A stretch of DNA of 14,572 nucleotides from the NCBI GenBank assembly GCA_039186015.1, contig JBCDAH010000121.1:1-14572 (forward strand), given 5' to 3'. The notes beneath the pieces were generated by a model that made no database searches, was not told the origin of the DNA, and saw only the letters and a program-made list of their open reading frames with translations. This stretch comes from JBCBWG01 sp039186015 (GTDB taxonomy: Bacteria; Pseudomonadota; Alphaproteobacteria; Rhizobiales; Hyphomicrobiaceae). Positions 1 through 7,523 of this stretch are shown one piece after another. Position 1 is the stretch's first letter; every line of letters begins with the position of its first letter. The translations under genes and the position numbers were made by a program.

Positions 1-659
1 CCGAGGCCGCAGGCTTTCTTGTGAAAGCTCTGCGGGAAAGCGGGCACGAGCCGGATGTCGCCTACAATGGCGACGACGGCTTCGCTATGGCCATGGAGAC
101 GAACTACGACGTTCTGGTTGTCGATCGCATGCTGCCGAAGCGCGATGGTCTGACCCTGATCCAGGATTTGAAAGACCAGCTGTCGTTTATGCCGCCCGTC
201 CTTATTCTCTCTGCTCTCGCCGATGTCGACAATCGCGTTGAAGGTCTGCGCGCGGGAGGGGACGACTATCTGGCCAAGCCCTATGCCTTTTCCGAATTGC
301 TCGCGCGCGTTGAGGCGTTAACCCGCCGCCCGCAGCCCGAGCAACTTCAAACCCAATATCAAGTTGCGGATCTGATCATGGACCGCCTGGCGCGGCGTGT
401 GAGCCGCGATGGGCAAGATATCCTGCTTCAGCCGCGTGAGTTTCGCCTGCTCGAGTTTCTCATGAAGAACGCCAATCACGTCGTCACCCGCACGATGTTG
501 CTTGAGCACGTATGGAACTATCATTTCGATCCGCAGACGAATGTTATCGACGTTCACATCTCGCGCTTGCGGGGCAAGATCGACAAGGGCTTCGATAAAC
601 CGCTGCTGCATACGGTGCGCGGCGCGGGGTACATGATCCGCGATGAATCCGAAGGGTGA
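1..659 (+). CDS. OmpR/PhoB-family response regulator, 5' end cut by window edge
   Basis: DNA-binding response regulator of a two-component system. The reading frame is open to the left edge (first whole codon at 3, reading EAAGFLVKAL), so the GTG at 21 is internal and the first acidic residues of the receiver lie outside the window. Counting from that GTG, the phospho-acceptor is D35 in VVDRMLP, followed by the switch residue in LILSAL and the conserved lysine in LAKPY. The C-terminal half is a winged-helix trans_reg_C domain (LLQPREFRLLEFL, VWNYHFDPQTNVIDVHISRLR, ending HTVRGAGYMI). Its stop lies 17 nt inside the kinase gene downstream, so the pair is co-transcribed and probably translationally coupled. 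The family is certain; the stimulus and regulon cannot be read from sequence. Confidence 0.95.
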   Translation, partial: EAAGFLVKALRESGHEPDVAYNGDDGFAMAMETNYDVLVVDRMLPKRDGLTLIQDLKDQLSFMPPVLILSALADVDNRVEGLRAGGDDYLAKPYAFSELLARVEALTRRPQPEQLQTQYQVADLIMDRLARRVSRDGQDILLQPREFRLLEFLMKNANHVVTRTMLLEHVWNYHFDPQTNVIDVHISRLRGKIDKGFDKPLLHTVRGAGYMIRDESEG

Positions 660-2058
660 GGTCGGGGAGGAGACGGCCGCGGCGTTGTCGGCAAGCTGGC
701 GGATCAGGTCGCGCAGCATGCGCCTCGCAGGTCTCTTTGCCGCGCTATTGACCGTATTGGCGGCGGGCGTCGTTGCGGCGCTTTACTTTGCGTTTTCCAA
801 CGAGATCACACGAAATCAGATCGCGACGCTCGAGTCTGAAGCGCGGCTCCTCGCCGGTTTTGGCGATCGCACAGGTGCGGCGGCCATCGCGGCGCTTGTC
901 GAGGCCAATCCCGGAAAAGAAACGCTCTATATCGTGGAGGATGCGCAGGGACAGCGTCTATCTGGCCCGACCGTTCTCGATATCAAGGCGCTCGACACCG
1001 CCAAGCGTCGGCTGCTTCTGACCTATCGCCAGGGCCCGGTCAGCTCGCAGGCGCGCGAGGCTGTTGGTGTCCGGCGACCGCTGCGCACGGGCGGTGCGGT
1101 GATTGTTGCCAAGGACATGGCTTCGGCACGTCGATTTGCGCGTTGGGTCCTGCTTTCGTTTTTGGCGGGCGTCGGTGTGCTGCTTGGAGCGGTTGTGGCC
1201 GTCGGCTTTGCGCTGGCCACGGCGATGCGGCGGCGCGTGGACACGCTGACGAAGAGTATTCGTGAGATCATGTCCGGCGACATGTCTCACCGGCTTGGGT
1301 TGGCCGGCACGGACGATGAAATTGATCGGCTGGCAGGCGAGGTCAATCGCATGCTCGATCGGATCGAGCGCTTGATGCACGGCCTCAAAGATGTGTCCGA
1401 CAACATCGCGCATGATCTCAAAACGCCGCTCAGCCGATTGCGGAATCGTGTCGAAGCCGCACTGGGTGAAGCCTCGGGCGCCGAGTCCGCACGCGCGGCG
1501 CTCGAGCGCGTCATCGAAGATGCTGACGGCTTGATCCGCACGTTCGATTCCCTCCTTTTGGTTGCGCGTTTGGAAGCGCGCGCCGTGGCGCAGCGGGCTG
1601 AAGTTTTTGAGCTGATGGAGTTTCTGACCGATGTGGCTGATCTCTACGAGCCAATCGGTCAAGAGCGCGGCATCAGCATTGCAGTTGCGTGTTCGACCCC
1701 GGTTTCGATTTCGGCCCATCGCCAGCTGATCACCCAGGCCGTCTCCAATCTGGTCGAAAACGCAATCAAGTACGCAGCCGATACGGCGATGGCGTCCATC
1801 GAACTGTCCGCAGGCGTTCGCGCCAGCGGTGTTGAGATCGCCGTCGCCGACAGTGGACCGGGTATTCCGGAGCAAGACCGGGCGCACGCGCTCAAACGGT
1901 TTGGCCGCCTCGATACAAGTCGGAGTACGCCTGGCTCTGGTTTGGGTTTGAGCCTGGTTGCCGCCGTCGCGGAACTACACGGCGGCACTGTGCGGTTGGA
2001 AGATAATCAGCCGGGTTTGCGTGTTGTTCTTTGTCTGCCGCAGGCACGCATTGCATAA
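643..2058 (+). CDS. Sensor histidine kinase (HAMP-HisKA-HATPase), partner of the upstream regulator
   Basis: Inner-membrane sensor kinase, 471 aa. TM1 is about residues 28-51 (LAGLFAALLTVLAAG), then a periplasmic sensor region of about 115 residues with no family I recognise, and TM2 about 167-192. A HAMP linker follows (about 193-245), then the DHp phospho-acceptor H257 in NIAHDLKTPLSRL. The ATPase domain has the N box NLVENAIKY (369-377), G1 box DSGPGIP from D403, and G2 box GSGLGLSL (431-438). All catalytic motifs are intact. The ATG at 643 overlaps the regulator by 17 nt and has no clear Shine-Dalgarno; an alternative is the ATG at 718 (M26), just before TM1. It probably phosphorylates the regulator encoded upstream. 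The signal is unknown. Confidence 0.94.
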   Translation: MNPKGEVGEETAAALSASWRIRSRSMRLAGLFAALLTVLAAGVVAALYFAFSNEITRNQIATLESEARLLAGFGDRTGAAAIAALVEANPGKETLYIVEDAQGQRLSGPTVLDIKALDTAKRRLLLTYRQGPVSSQAREAVGVRRPLRTGGAVIVAKDMASARRFARWVLLSFLAGVGVLLGAVVAVGFALATAMRRRVDTLTKSIREIMSGDMSHRLGLAGTDDEIDRLAGEVNRMLDRIERLMHGLKDVSDNIAHDLKTPLSRLRNRVEAALGEASGAESARAALERVIEDADGLIRTFDSLLLVARLEARAVAQRAEVFELMEFLTDVADLYEPIGQERGISIAVACSTPVSISAHRQLITQAVSNLVENAIKYAADTAMASIELSAGVRASGVEIAVADSGPGIPEQDRAHALKRFGRLDTSRSTPGSGLGLSLVAAVAELHGGTVRLEDNQPGLRVVLCLPQARIA

Positions 2059-2146
2059 TCGATCGGCGCTATCGTGGCTTTGATCGAGCCTGGCCGAGCA
2101 CGCTTATGCAGGATGTGTTCGGCGGTTCGTGCTAGGACATCGTGCG

Positions 2147-5110
2147 ATGACGACAAACTTTGGATCTCTGATTTCGCGCCTTGGATCGGACAGGTCTCCG
2201 CGGTCTGATGCGGCTGCACTGAGCCGCGTCGCCGAGCTCAAAGCGGCTGCTGCAAAGTCTAACCTCGATGCAGCCGACATCGCATGCTTGGACAATGCGG
2301 AGGTTGTTACCCTTCTGGCCGGTATCGATGCCGGATCGCCGTATCTGCGCATGCTTGTTAATCGTGACCTGGCGTTGGTCCTGTCTTTGCTGCGCGATGA
2401 TCCGGATGTGCGCTTGCACAACATCGTATTGCAACTGCGGGCTCTTGCTGAGGCGTGCCCAACCAACGCCGCTGGTTTCCGCCAGCTCATGAGCGAGGCG
2501 CGGCAGCTGAAATGCGAAGCGGCCTTGCTGATTGCGTTTGCTGACTTGGGCGGCGTCTGGACGGTTGACGCTGTTATGCAGGCGCTGACACGGGTTGCGG
2601 ATTGCGCCGTTCAAACCGGCATTCGTTATCTGTTTCGTGCAGCCGCAGCGCGCGGCGAGTGGCTGAGTACAGACGAAACGTCGCCGGAGGCGGGCTCGGG
2701 TTTCATTGTTCTCGCGATGGGCAAGCACGGGGCCCACGAGCTCAACTATTCCAGCGATATCGATCTGATCGTTGTGTTCGATCGCGACAAGGCCCGCGTT
2801 CGGGAGGGGATCGAGCCGCAGCAACTGTTTGTGCGCATGACCCGTGATCTGGTGCGCTACATGCAGGAGCGGACGCCCGACGGCTACATCTTCCGAACCG
2901 ATCTGCGATTGCGGCCGGACCCGGGTGCAACGCAGGTTGCCATGTCGACCAATGCCGCGCTGAGTTATTACGAGAGCGTTGGCCAGAACTGGGAACGCGC
3001 CGCAATGATCAAGGCGCGCGTGATTGCCGGCGATTTCGAGGCGGGCCAGTCGTTCCTTGACGAACTCGGACCATTCATTTGGCGCAAGTATCTGGATTTC
3101 GCCGCGATTGCCGATATTCACGCGATGAAGCGCCAGATCCATGCCTATCGCGGGTTCGGCGCGATTGCGGTGACGGGACATAACCTGAAACTCGGACGCG
3201 GTGGTATCCGGGAGATTGAGTTCTTCGCGCAAACGCAGCAGCTCATTGCGGGCGGTCGCCAGCCGGAACTGCGCGTGCGCCAGACGTGTGCCGTACTCGA
3301 TCGCTTGCTGGAACGTGGGTGGATCGAGTCGCATGTCCGTTATGAACTCCAGGCCGCTTACGGAAAGCTTCGCTGGGTTGAGCATCGGCTGCAGATGGTG
3401 GCGGACGAGCAGACGCAGACGCTGCCGCGCGACCCGGAAGCGCTGGCGTGTTTCGCGCGTTTCTGCGGTTTCGATACGGTGGGGGCATTCGAGGCCCACC
3501 TGCGCGAGACCCTCGAAACGGTGCAGGGTCATTATGCGGCGTTGTTCGAGGACGTTCCCGAGCTCACAAAGGATGGCCAGAACCTGGTGTTTGCCGGCAA
3601 TCAGGACGATCCCGATACGCTTGCGGCACTGTCTCGGCTCGGATTTGCCGAACCATCACGTGCAATCGAGATTGTCGGAAACTGGCACCGCGGCCGGTAC
3701 CGCGCCACGCGGAGCGCTGCGGTTCGTGAGCGTCTGACGGTTATTCAGCCGCATCTCGTGACAGCGCTCGCGGACACGATCGATCCGGATGCGGCGCTGC
3801 TTGCCTTTGACCGCCTGCTGGCGCAACTCCCGGCTGGTGTGCAGTTCTTTGCGGTGCTGCGCGCGAATCCCGCACTGCTGCGTCTGATCGCAACCATCGT
3901 GGGTTCGGCACCGCGGCTTGCTGAAGTGCTCGGGCGACGCCGCCGGGTTCTGGATGCCGTCCTCGATCCGCAGTTGATCAGCGATGCCTTACCCTCGCGA
4001 GATGAGTTGACCGCACTGCTTGATCAGGCCCTGGCCGGCAGTGAGGACCTCCAGACGTCGCTGGATCGGGTCCGCATATTGGGGAGCGAGCAGAGCTTCC
4101 TGATCGGCGTGCGCATTCTTGCCGGCATGATCTCCGCAGCAGAAGCCGGCCTGGCCTATGCGCGCCTGGCTGAGGCGATTATCGCCAAGCTGCACGCTGT
4201 GGTTGTCGAAGACTTTATCGTTCGTAACGGTCGTATCGCAGGCGGCGAAAGCGTTGTCATCGCCATGGGTAAGCTCGGCGGCGGTGAAATGACGGCGGCC
4301 TCGGATTTGGATCTGATCTTGATCTACGATGCGCCAGCAGACGCTGTTCCGACGGGCGGGGATCGCCCGCTCACCGTACCGGAGTACTTTGGGCGGCTGA
4401 CACAGCGCTTGATCACAGCGCTTTCGGCACCGACCGCGGAAGGTCAGCTCTACGATGTCGACATGCGTTTGCGCCCATCCGGCCAGAAGGGCCCGCTCGC
4501 GGTGCGCTTTGCGAGCTTTGAAACCTATCAAAAGTCCGACGCCTGGACCTGGGAGCATATGGCGCTGACACGCGCCCGCGTGGTCGCCGGCGATCCCGGT
4601 CTCGCGAAACGTGTCGAAGCTGCGATTGGTGCGGTTTTGACGTCTCCGCGTGACCGCGAGAGCCTGGCGCGGGACGTTCGTGAGATGCGCGCCCGCGTCG
4701 CGAAGGAAAAGGGCACGGATAACATCTGGGATCTCAAACAGGTGCGTGGAGGACTTGTTGATCTCGAGTTTACGGCGCAATTCCTGCAGCTGGCGCATGC
4801 CGCAAAGACGCCAGAGGTATTGCATCAGTCGACCTTGCAGGCGTTATCCAACCTCGATGGTGCCGGTCATATCGGCGATCGTGGCCCCGACCTGATCGAA
4901 GCAGGGCGCTTGCTGCATGAGCTAACCCAGATCCTGCGTTTGTGTTTCGATGGGCCGTTCGAGCCTGAGCGGGCGCCGGACGGCCTGAAGCGTGTGATCT
5001 GCGATATCGCCAATCTGCCGACGTTTGCGCACGTCGAGACGCATCTCAAAGATGTGCAGGCAACAATAGCTGCCGCGTTCGATCACTTTGTTCAGTCGCA
5101 AGCAGAGTGA
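2147..5110 (+). CDS. glnE: Bifunctional glutamine synthetase adenylyltransferase/adenylyl-removing enzyme
   Basis: GlnE adds AMP to glutamine synthetase to switch it off and removes it by phosphorolysis, under control of PII and glutamine. It has two nucleotidyltransferase lobes. The N-terminal deadenylase lobe carries YSSDIDLIVVFD with D204 and D206, and the C-terminal adenylyltransferase lobe carries AASDLDLILIYD with D720 and D722. Each lobe also has its conserved RGG..D/E-IEF-type motif (RGGIREIEF at 351-359, RGGLVDLEF at 867-875). At 987 aa it is full length and intact. The frame opens at a GTG at 2129, but I prefer the ATG at 2147 because AGGA at 2134-2137 lies 9 nt upstream of it; the GTG lacks a site at good spacing. 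It follows the kinase by 88 nt, and no clear terminator separates them. Identification is firm. Confidence 0.97.
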   Translation: MTTNFGSLISRLGSDRSPRSDAAALSRVAELKAAAAKSNLDAADIACLDNAEVVTLLAGIDAGSPYLRMLVNRDLALVLSLLRDDPDVRLHNIVLQLRALAEACPTNAAGFRQLMSEARQLKCEAALLIAFADLGGVWTVDAVMQALTRVADCAVQTGIRYLFRAAAARGEWLSTDETSPEAGSGFIVLAMGKHGAHELNYSSDIDLIVVFDRDKARVREGIEPQQLFVRMTRDLVRYMQERTPDGYIFRTDLRLRPDPGATQVAMSTNAALSYYESVGQNWERAAMIKARVIAGDFEAGQSFLDELGPFIWRKYLDFAAIADIHAMKRQIHAYRGFGAIAVTGHNLKLGRGGIREIEFFAQTQQLIAGGRQPELRVRQTCAVLDRLLERGWIESHVRYELQAAYGKLRWVEHRLQMVADEQTQTLPRDPEALACFARFCGFDTVGAFEAHLRETLETVQGHYAALFEDVPELTKDGQNLVFAGNQDDPDTLAALSRLGFAEPSRAIEIVGNWHRGRYRATRSAAVRERLTVIQPHLVTALADTIDPDAALLAFDRLLAQLPAGVQFFAVLRANPALLRLIATIVGSAPRLAEVLGRRRRVLDAVLDPQLISDALPSRDELTALLDQALAGSEDLQTSLDRVRILGSEQSFLIGVRILAGMISAAEAGLAYARLAEAIIAKLHAVVVEDFIVRNGRIAGGESVVIAMGKLGGGEMTAASDLDLILIYDAPADAVPTGGDRPLTVPEYFGRLTQRLITALSAPTAEGQLYDVDMRLRPSGQKGPLAVRFASFETYQKSDAWTWEHMALTRARVVAGDPGLAKRVEAAIGAVLTSPRDRESLARDVREMRARVAKEKGTDNIWDLKQVRGGLVDLEFTAQFLQLAHAAKTPEVLHQSTLQALSNLDGAGHIGDRGPDLIEAGRLLHELTQILRLCFDGPFEPERAPDGLKRVICDIANLPTFAHVETHLKDVQATIAAAFDHFVQSQAE

Positions 5111-5262
5111 CTTAAGAGTCTGAAATTCTTTTAGAAAATACAGGCCTGTGCCGCGTTTTCGGCCGTGCTTCCGCTCATTCTGACAAATGTGCGACGGAAA
5201 CCGCCGTCTGTCCTCGTTGACTGAGCGATTGGGGACAAGAAGACAAGGAGTATGAGATACTC

Positions 5263-6267
5263 ATGAAACCGATTGGATGGATTGCCATGGGCGGCATTAT
5301 CGTCGCTGCTGGCGTAGGAGCAGGGGCGGCCTTTGCGGACCGTGGCGAAAGATGGCTAGATGGTCCCGGCGGCATGGATCGCGGGTACTTCGACGATGAT
5401 CATGATCGGGGCGAGCGGCGCGGCCGTTGGCGGCGCTGGTTTCGCGGTGACCTGACGAAGGATGACGCGCTCGCGCGGGCCCGTTCGCGTTTCGCCAGAT
5501 TCGATGCGAACGGCGATGGCGTGATTGATCGGACCGAAGTTTCCGCGCGGCTTGAACAGAGAATGAGCCGGCGTTGGCGCGGTAATCGCAGACTGGAGCG
5601 CCGTATGCTTCGGATCCGTCGTGCGGATGCGGATCGCGATGGCAAGGTGACACGGGCGGAGTTCCGCCAAAGGGCTGAGGAGCGGTTCCGCCGCGGCGAT
5701 CTGAATGGTGATGGCCAGATCAGCGATCCCGATCTTCCGCCGTTTCTCCGCGACCAGGACGCGCTCAAGCGTGATGCCGGTCTTCTGCCAGGCCGCAGGT
5801 TTGCGCATGGCCGTCGCGGCCACAAGCACGGTCGACACGGCCCAAGGCGTGGCGCGAGAGCGCTTCAAATGCTGCGGCGTGCGAACGTGAACAACGACAA
5901 CGTCGTGACGAAGGACGAGGTCATGGCCGCGGTCGACAAGCGGTTTGACCGCATGGATCGCAACGACGACAACGCACTCGATCCAGCGGATGCAGATACG
6001 TTCCGTAAGGAAATGATTACCTACCGCACGGATCGTTTTCTCAATCGCTTCGACAGCCGCGCGAGCGGACGTGTCACGCGGGATGCGTTCCTGAAATACG
6101 CGGAGGAGCGGTTTGCGCGCCGGGACCTGAACGGTGATGGTCGGATCACACGTGACGAGGTTGGTGGTCCGCGTCGCGGGCGCTGGCGGGAGCGTGATGA
6201 CGACGATCGTCCGGAACGTGGTCGTGGACCGCAGCCTGACCGGTCGGATAGCGATCGTCGCCTCTAG
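5263..6267 (+). CDS. Exported EF-hand calcium-binding-type protein, Arg/His-rich, seven loops
   Basis: 334 aa. An N-terminal hydrophobic segment (WIAMGGIIVAAGVGAGAAFA, about residues 6-25) looks like a signal peptide or uncleaved anchor, so the protein is probably periplasmic. Seven 12-residue EF-hand-like loops start at D81 (DANGDGVID), D122 (DADRDGKVT), D146 (DLNGDGQIS), N208 (NVNNDNVVT), D232 (DRNDDNALD), D264 (DSRASGRVT, degenerate) and D288 (DLNGDGRIT). Loops 1, 2, 4 and 7 end in Glu at position 12; loops 3 and 5 end in Asp. A His/Arg-rich linker (about 178-200, with GHKHGRHG) separates loops 3 and 4, and the tail is charged and probably disordered. AAGGAG lies at 5245-5250, 12 nt before the ATG. 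It lies 129 nt ahead of the likely ECF sigma start. Calcium binding is inferred from motifs; the function is unknown. Confidence 0.88.
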   Translation: MKPIGWIAMGGIIVAAGVGAGAAFADRGERWLDGPGGMDRGYFDDDHDRGERRGRWRRWFRGDLTKDDALARARSRFARFDANGDGVIDRTEVSARLEQRMSRRWRGNRRLERRMLRIRRADADRDGKVTRAEFRQRAEERFRRGDLNGDGQISDPDLPPFLRDQDALKRDAGLLPGRRFAHGRRGHKHGRHGPRRGARALQMLRRANVNNDNVVTKDEVMAAVDKRFDRMDRNDDNALDPADADTFRKEMITYRTDRFLNRFDSRASGRVTRDAFLKYAEERFARRDLNGDGRITRDEVGGPRRGRWRERDDDDRPERGRGPQPDRSDSDRRL

Positions 6268-6331
6268 CCCGGCAGTTTGGCCATGCAACCGATAGGATCG
6301 CTTGGCTGGCGCCATGCGCTTGAAGATGACA

Positions 6332-6363
6332 GGGATGGCACGATCTCTACCGTGTGCCATCCC
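6332..6363 (+). promoter_or_regulatory. 10-bp perfect hairpin ahead of the sigma factor gene
   Basis: GGGATGGCAC at 6332-6341 is the exact reverse complement of GTGCCATCCC at 6354-6363, with a 12-nt loop. No T run follows, so it is not a classic intrinsic terminator. The right arm can alternatively pair CCCC (6361-6364) with GGGG (6370-6373), giving two mutually exclusive folds. It lies between the EF-hand stop (6267) and the likely sigma start (about 6397), which fits a leader, attenuator or mRNA-processing element better than coding sequence. The function is inferred. Confidence 0.4.
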
Positions 6364-6396
6364 CGCGATGGGGATCTGGACTCTCGGAAACGGGCG

Positions 6397-6984
6397 GTGC
6401 GCGTGGAGCACTCTGGCGCGACAGACGAAGCAGCAATGGTGGATGCTGTTGCAAATGGCGATGCAGGTGCGTTCCGCGCGCTTGTTGATCGCCACCTGCC
6501 GCGTGTCCTCGCGCGGGCGCGACGGCTTCTTGGGGATGCGACTGAGGCTGAGGATGTGGCGCAAGAAGCGCTGCTTCGCCTCTGGCGGACAGCCGGATCG
6601 TTGGACGTCGATCATCGCGGTGTGGGCCCGTGGCTGGGTCGTGTTGCAGCGAATCTTGCGATTGATCGATTGCGGAGCGCCAAGCGGCTCGAGGTTCGCG
6701 ATGAGCTTCCCGAGATGCCGGTTGCAGCGGAGCAATTGGTTGCCTTGACGGAGCACGATGTGAGTGACCGCGTTATGGAAGCGCTTTCGGCATTGCCTGA
6801 TCGTCAGCGTGTTGCGCTAACCCTGTTTCATTTTGATGAGTTGAGCCAGCGCGAGGTGGCGGAGATTTTGGAGGTTTCGGAGGATGCTCTGGAGTCTCTT
6901 TTAGCTCGCGGTCGACGAAAGCTGCGGGCGATCTTGGCCGACGAGTGGCAGTCGTTGCTCGAGACCGATGCTGCAATGTCATGA
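6397..6984 (+). CDS. RNA polymerase ECF sigma-70 factor
   Basis: Extracytoplasmic-function sigma factor of about 195 aa. Region 2 contains the core-binding and -10 recognition helices (FRALVDRHLPRVL, AEDVAQEALLRLW, VAANLAIDRLRS). Region 4 is the -35-binding helix-turn-helix (ALSALPDRQRVALTL, LSQREVAEILEVSEDALES, RGRRKLRAIL). The frame is open back to 6277 with an ATG at 6283, which would add 38 residues. That extension resembles no sigma domain, spans a perfect hairpin and has no ribosome binding site. I prefer the GTG at 6397 (GGAAA 6 nt upstream) or the GTG at 6403. The stop overlaps the next start as ATGA, the usual sigma/anti-sigma arrangement. It probably directs transcription of this operon and an unknown envelope or metal regulon (inference). 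Confidence 0.92.
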   Translation: MRVEHSGATDEAAMVDAVANGDAGAFRALVDRHLPRVLARARRLLGDATEAEDVAQEALLRLWRTAGSLDVDHRGVGPWLGRVAANLAIDRLRSAKRLEVRDELPEMPVAAEQLVALTEHDVSDRVMEALSALPDRQRVALTLFHFDELSQREVAEILEVSEDALESLLARGRRKLRAILADEWQSLLETDAAMS

Positions 6985-7523
6985 CAGATGAGATTGAACC
7001 TATGAACCGCGAAAACCGGAATGACATGGCAGAGTTGGCGCGGATGTTGGATGCGTATGGTGCGGATCCGGCCCGGTGGCCCATGGCCGTGCGTGCGCGC
7101 TTCGGCGATGATCTCGCCCGCGATCCAGAGATCTTGAAGCGGGTGGCGGCTGAGCGCCACTTCGAGCACCTGCTTTCTCATGCGGAGACACAGCCTGTGT
7201 CGGTCGGTTTGACAGACCGGATTATGGCCCGCGCAACGGCAGAGTTGGATGGACCTGACGGCGTCTTTCGCGGCCGCAGGACGGCGCAACCGGTTGTTGT
7301 CCGTATGGGGACGACCCACCACGCCGGGCGCACTGCGGCATTGTTCGGCAACTGGGCCGGTGCGGTTGCGTTGGGCGTGTGTTTGACCTTCGGAGTTTAC
7401 GTCGGGGTCGATGGCATGTCGCTTCCAGCAATCGAGACGCTGGCGCAGACGCTTGGTTTGGAGAATCAAGTCGTTGTTCTGCTTGATGATCATGACGATT
7501 GGGTTGTCGGAGGCACGCTATGA
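6981..7523 (+). CDS. Single-pass membrane protein, putative anti-sigma factor
   Basis: 180 aa. The cytoplasmic N-terminal part (1-120) is helical and charged, with LARMLDAYGADPARWP followed by a run of predicted helix (about 36-66). One TM segment lies at about 121-143 (LFGNWAGAVALGVCLTFGVY), and a short periplasmic tail of about 37 residues is acidic near its end (LLDDHDDW). The ATG at 6981 overlaps the sigma factor stop as ATGA; an alternative ATG is at 7002. Position, topology and coupling to an ECF sigma gene argue for an anti-sigma factor. Small proteins with a 'YGADPARWP' start next to ECF genes are familiar in alphaproteobacteria. It lacks the HxxxCxxC zinc motif of ZAS-type anti-sigma factors, so the sigma-binding mode is not evident. 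The functional call is inferred from context. Confidence 0.75.
   Translation: MTDEIEPMNRENRNDMAELARMLDAYGADPARWPMAVRARFGDDLARDPEILKRVAAERHFEHLLSHAETQPVSVGLTDRIMARATAELDGPDGVFRGRRTAQPVVVRMGTTHHAGRTAALFGNWAGAVALGVCLTFGVYVGVDGMSLPAIETLAQTLGLENQVVVLLDDHDDWVVGGTL

Noticed and set aside
958..1887. Long antisense open frame (309 codons) across the sensor kinase gene, and similar ones across glnE, the EF-hand gene and pepN
   Set aside because: Shadows of strongly coding GC-rich genes; their translations lack domain features while the opposite strand carries complete catalytic motifs.
5140..5163. Perfect palindrome ACAGGCCTGT (5140-5149) and GCCG-cgtttt-CGGC stem after glnE, possible terminator
   Set aside because: The palindrome has no loop, the stem is only 4 bp and there is no following T run.
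5193..5222. Possible ECF promoter (GGAAAC at 5196-5201 with CGTT at 5215) or sigma-70 -35 (TTGACT at 5217) ahead of the EF-hand gene
   Set aside because: The GGAAAC-CGTT spacer is about 13 nt, shorter than usual for ECF promoters, and no -10 box lies at proper distance from TTGACT. A small GACGG/CCGTC stem overlaps it.
5252..5266. Four-codon open frame (ATG AGA TAC TCA TGA) whose stop overlaps the EF-hand start as ATGA, possibly a coupling leader peptide
   Set aside because: The AAGGAG site ends only 1 nt before this ATG, too close to initiate there; it more likely serves the ATG at 5263.
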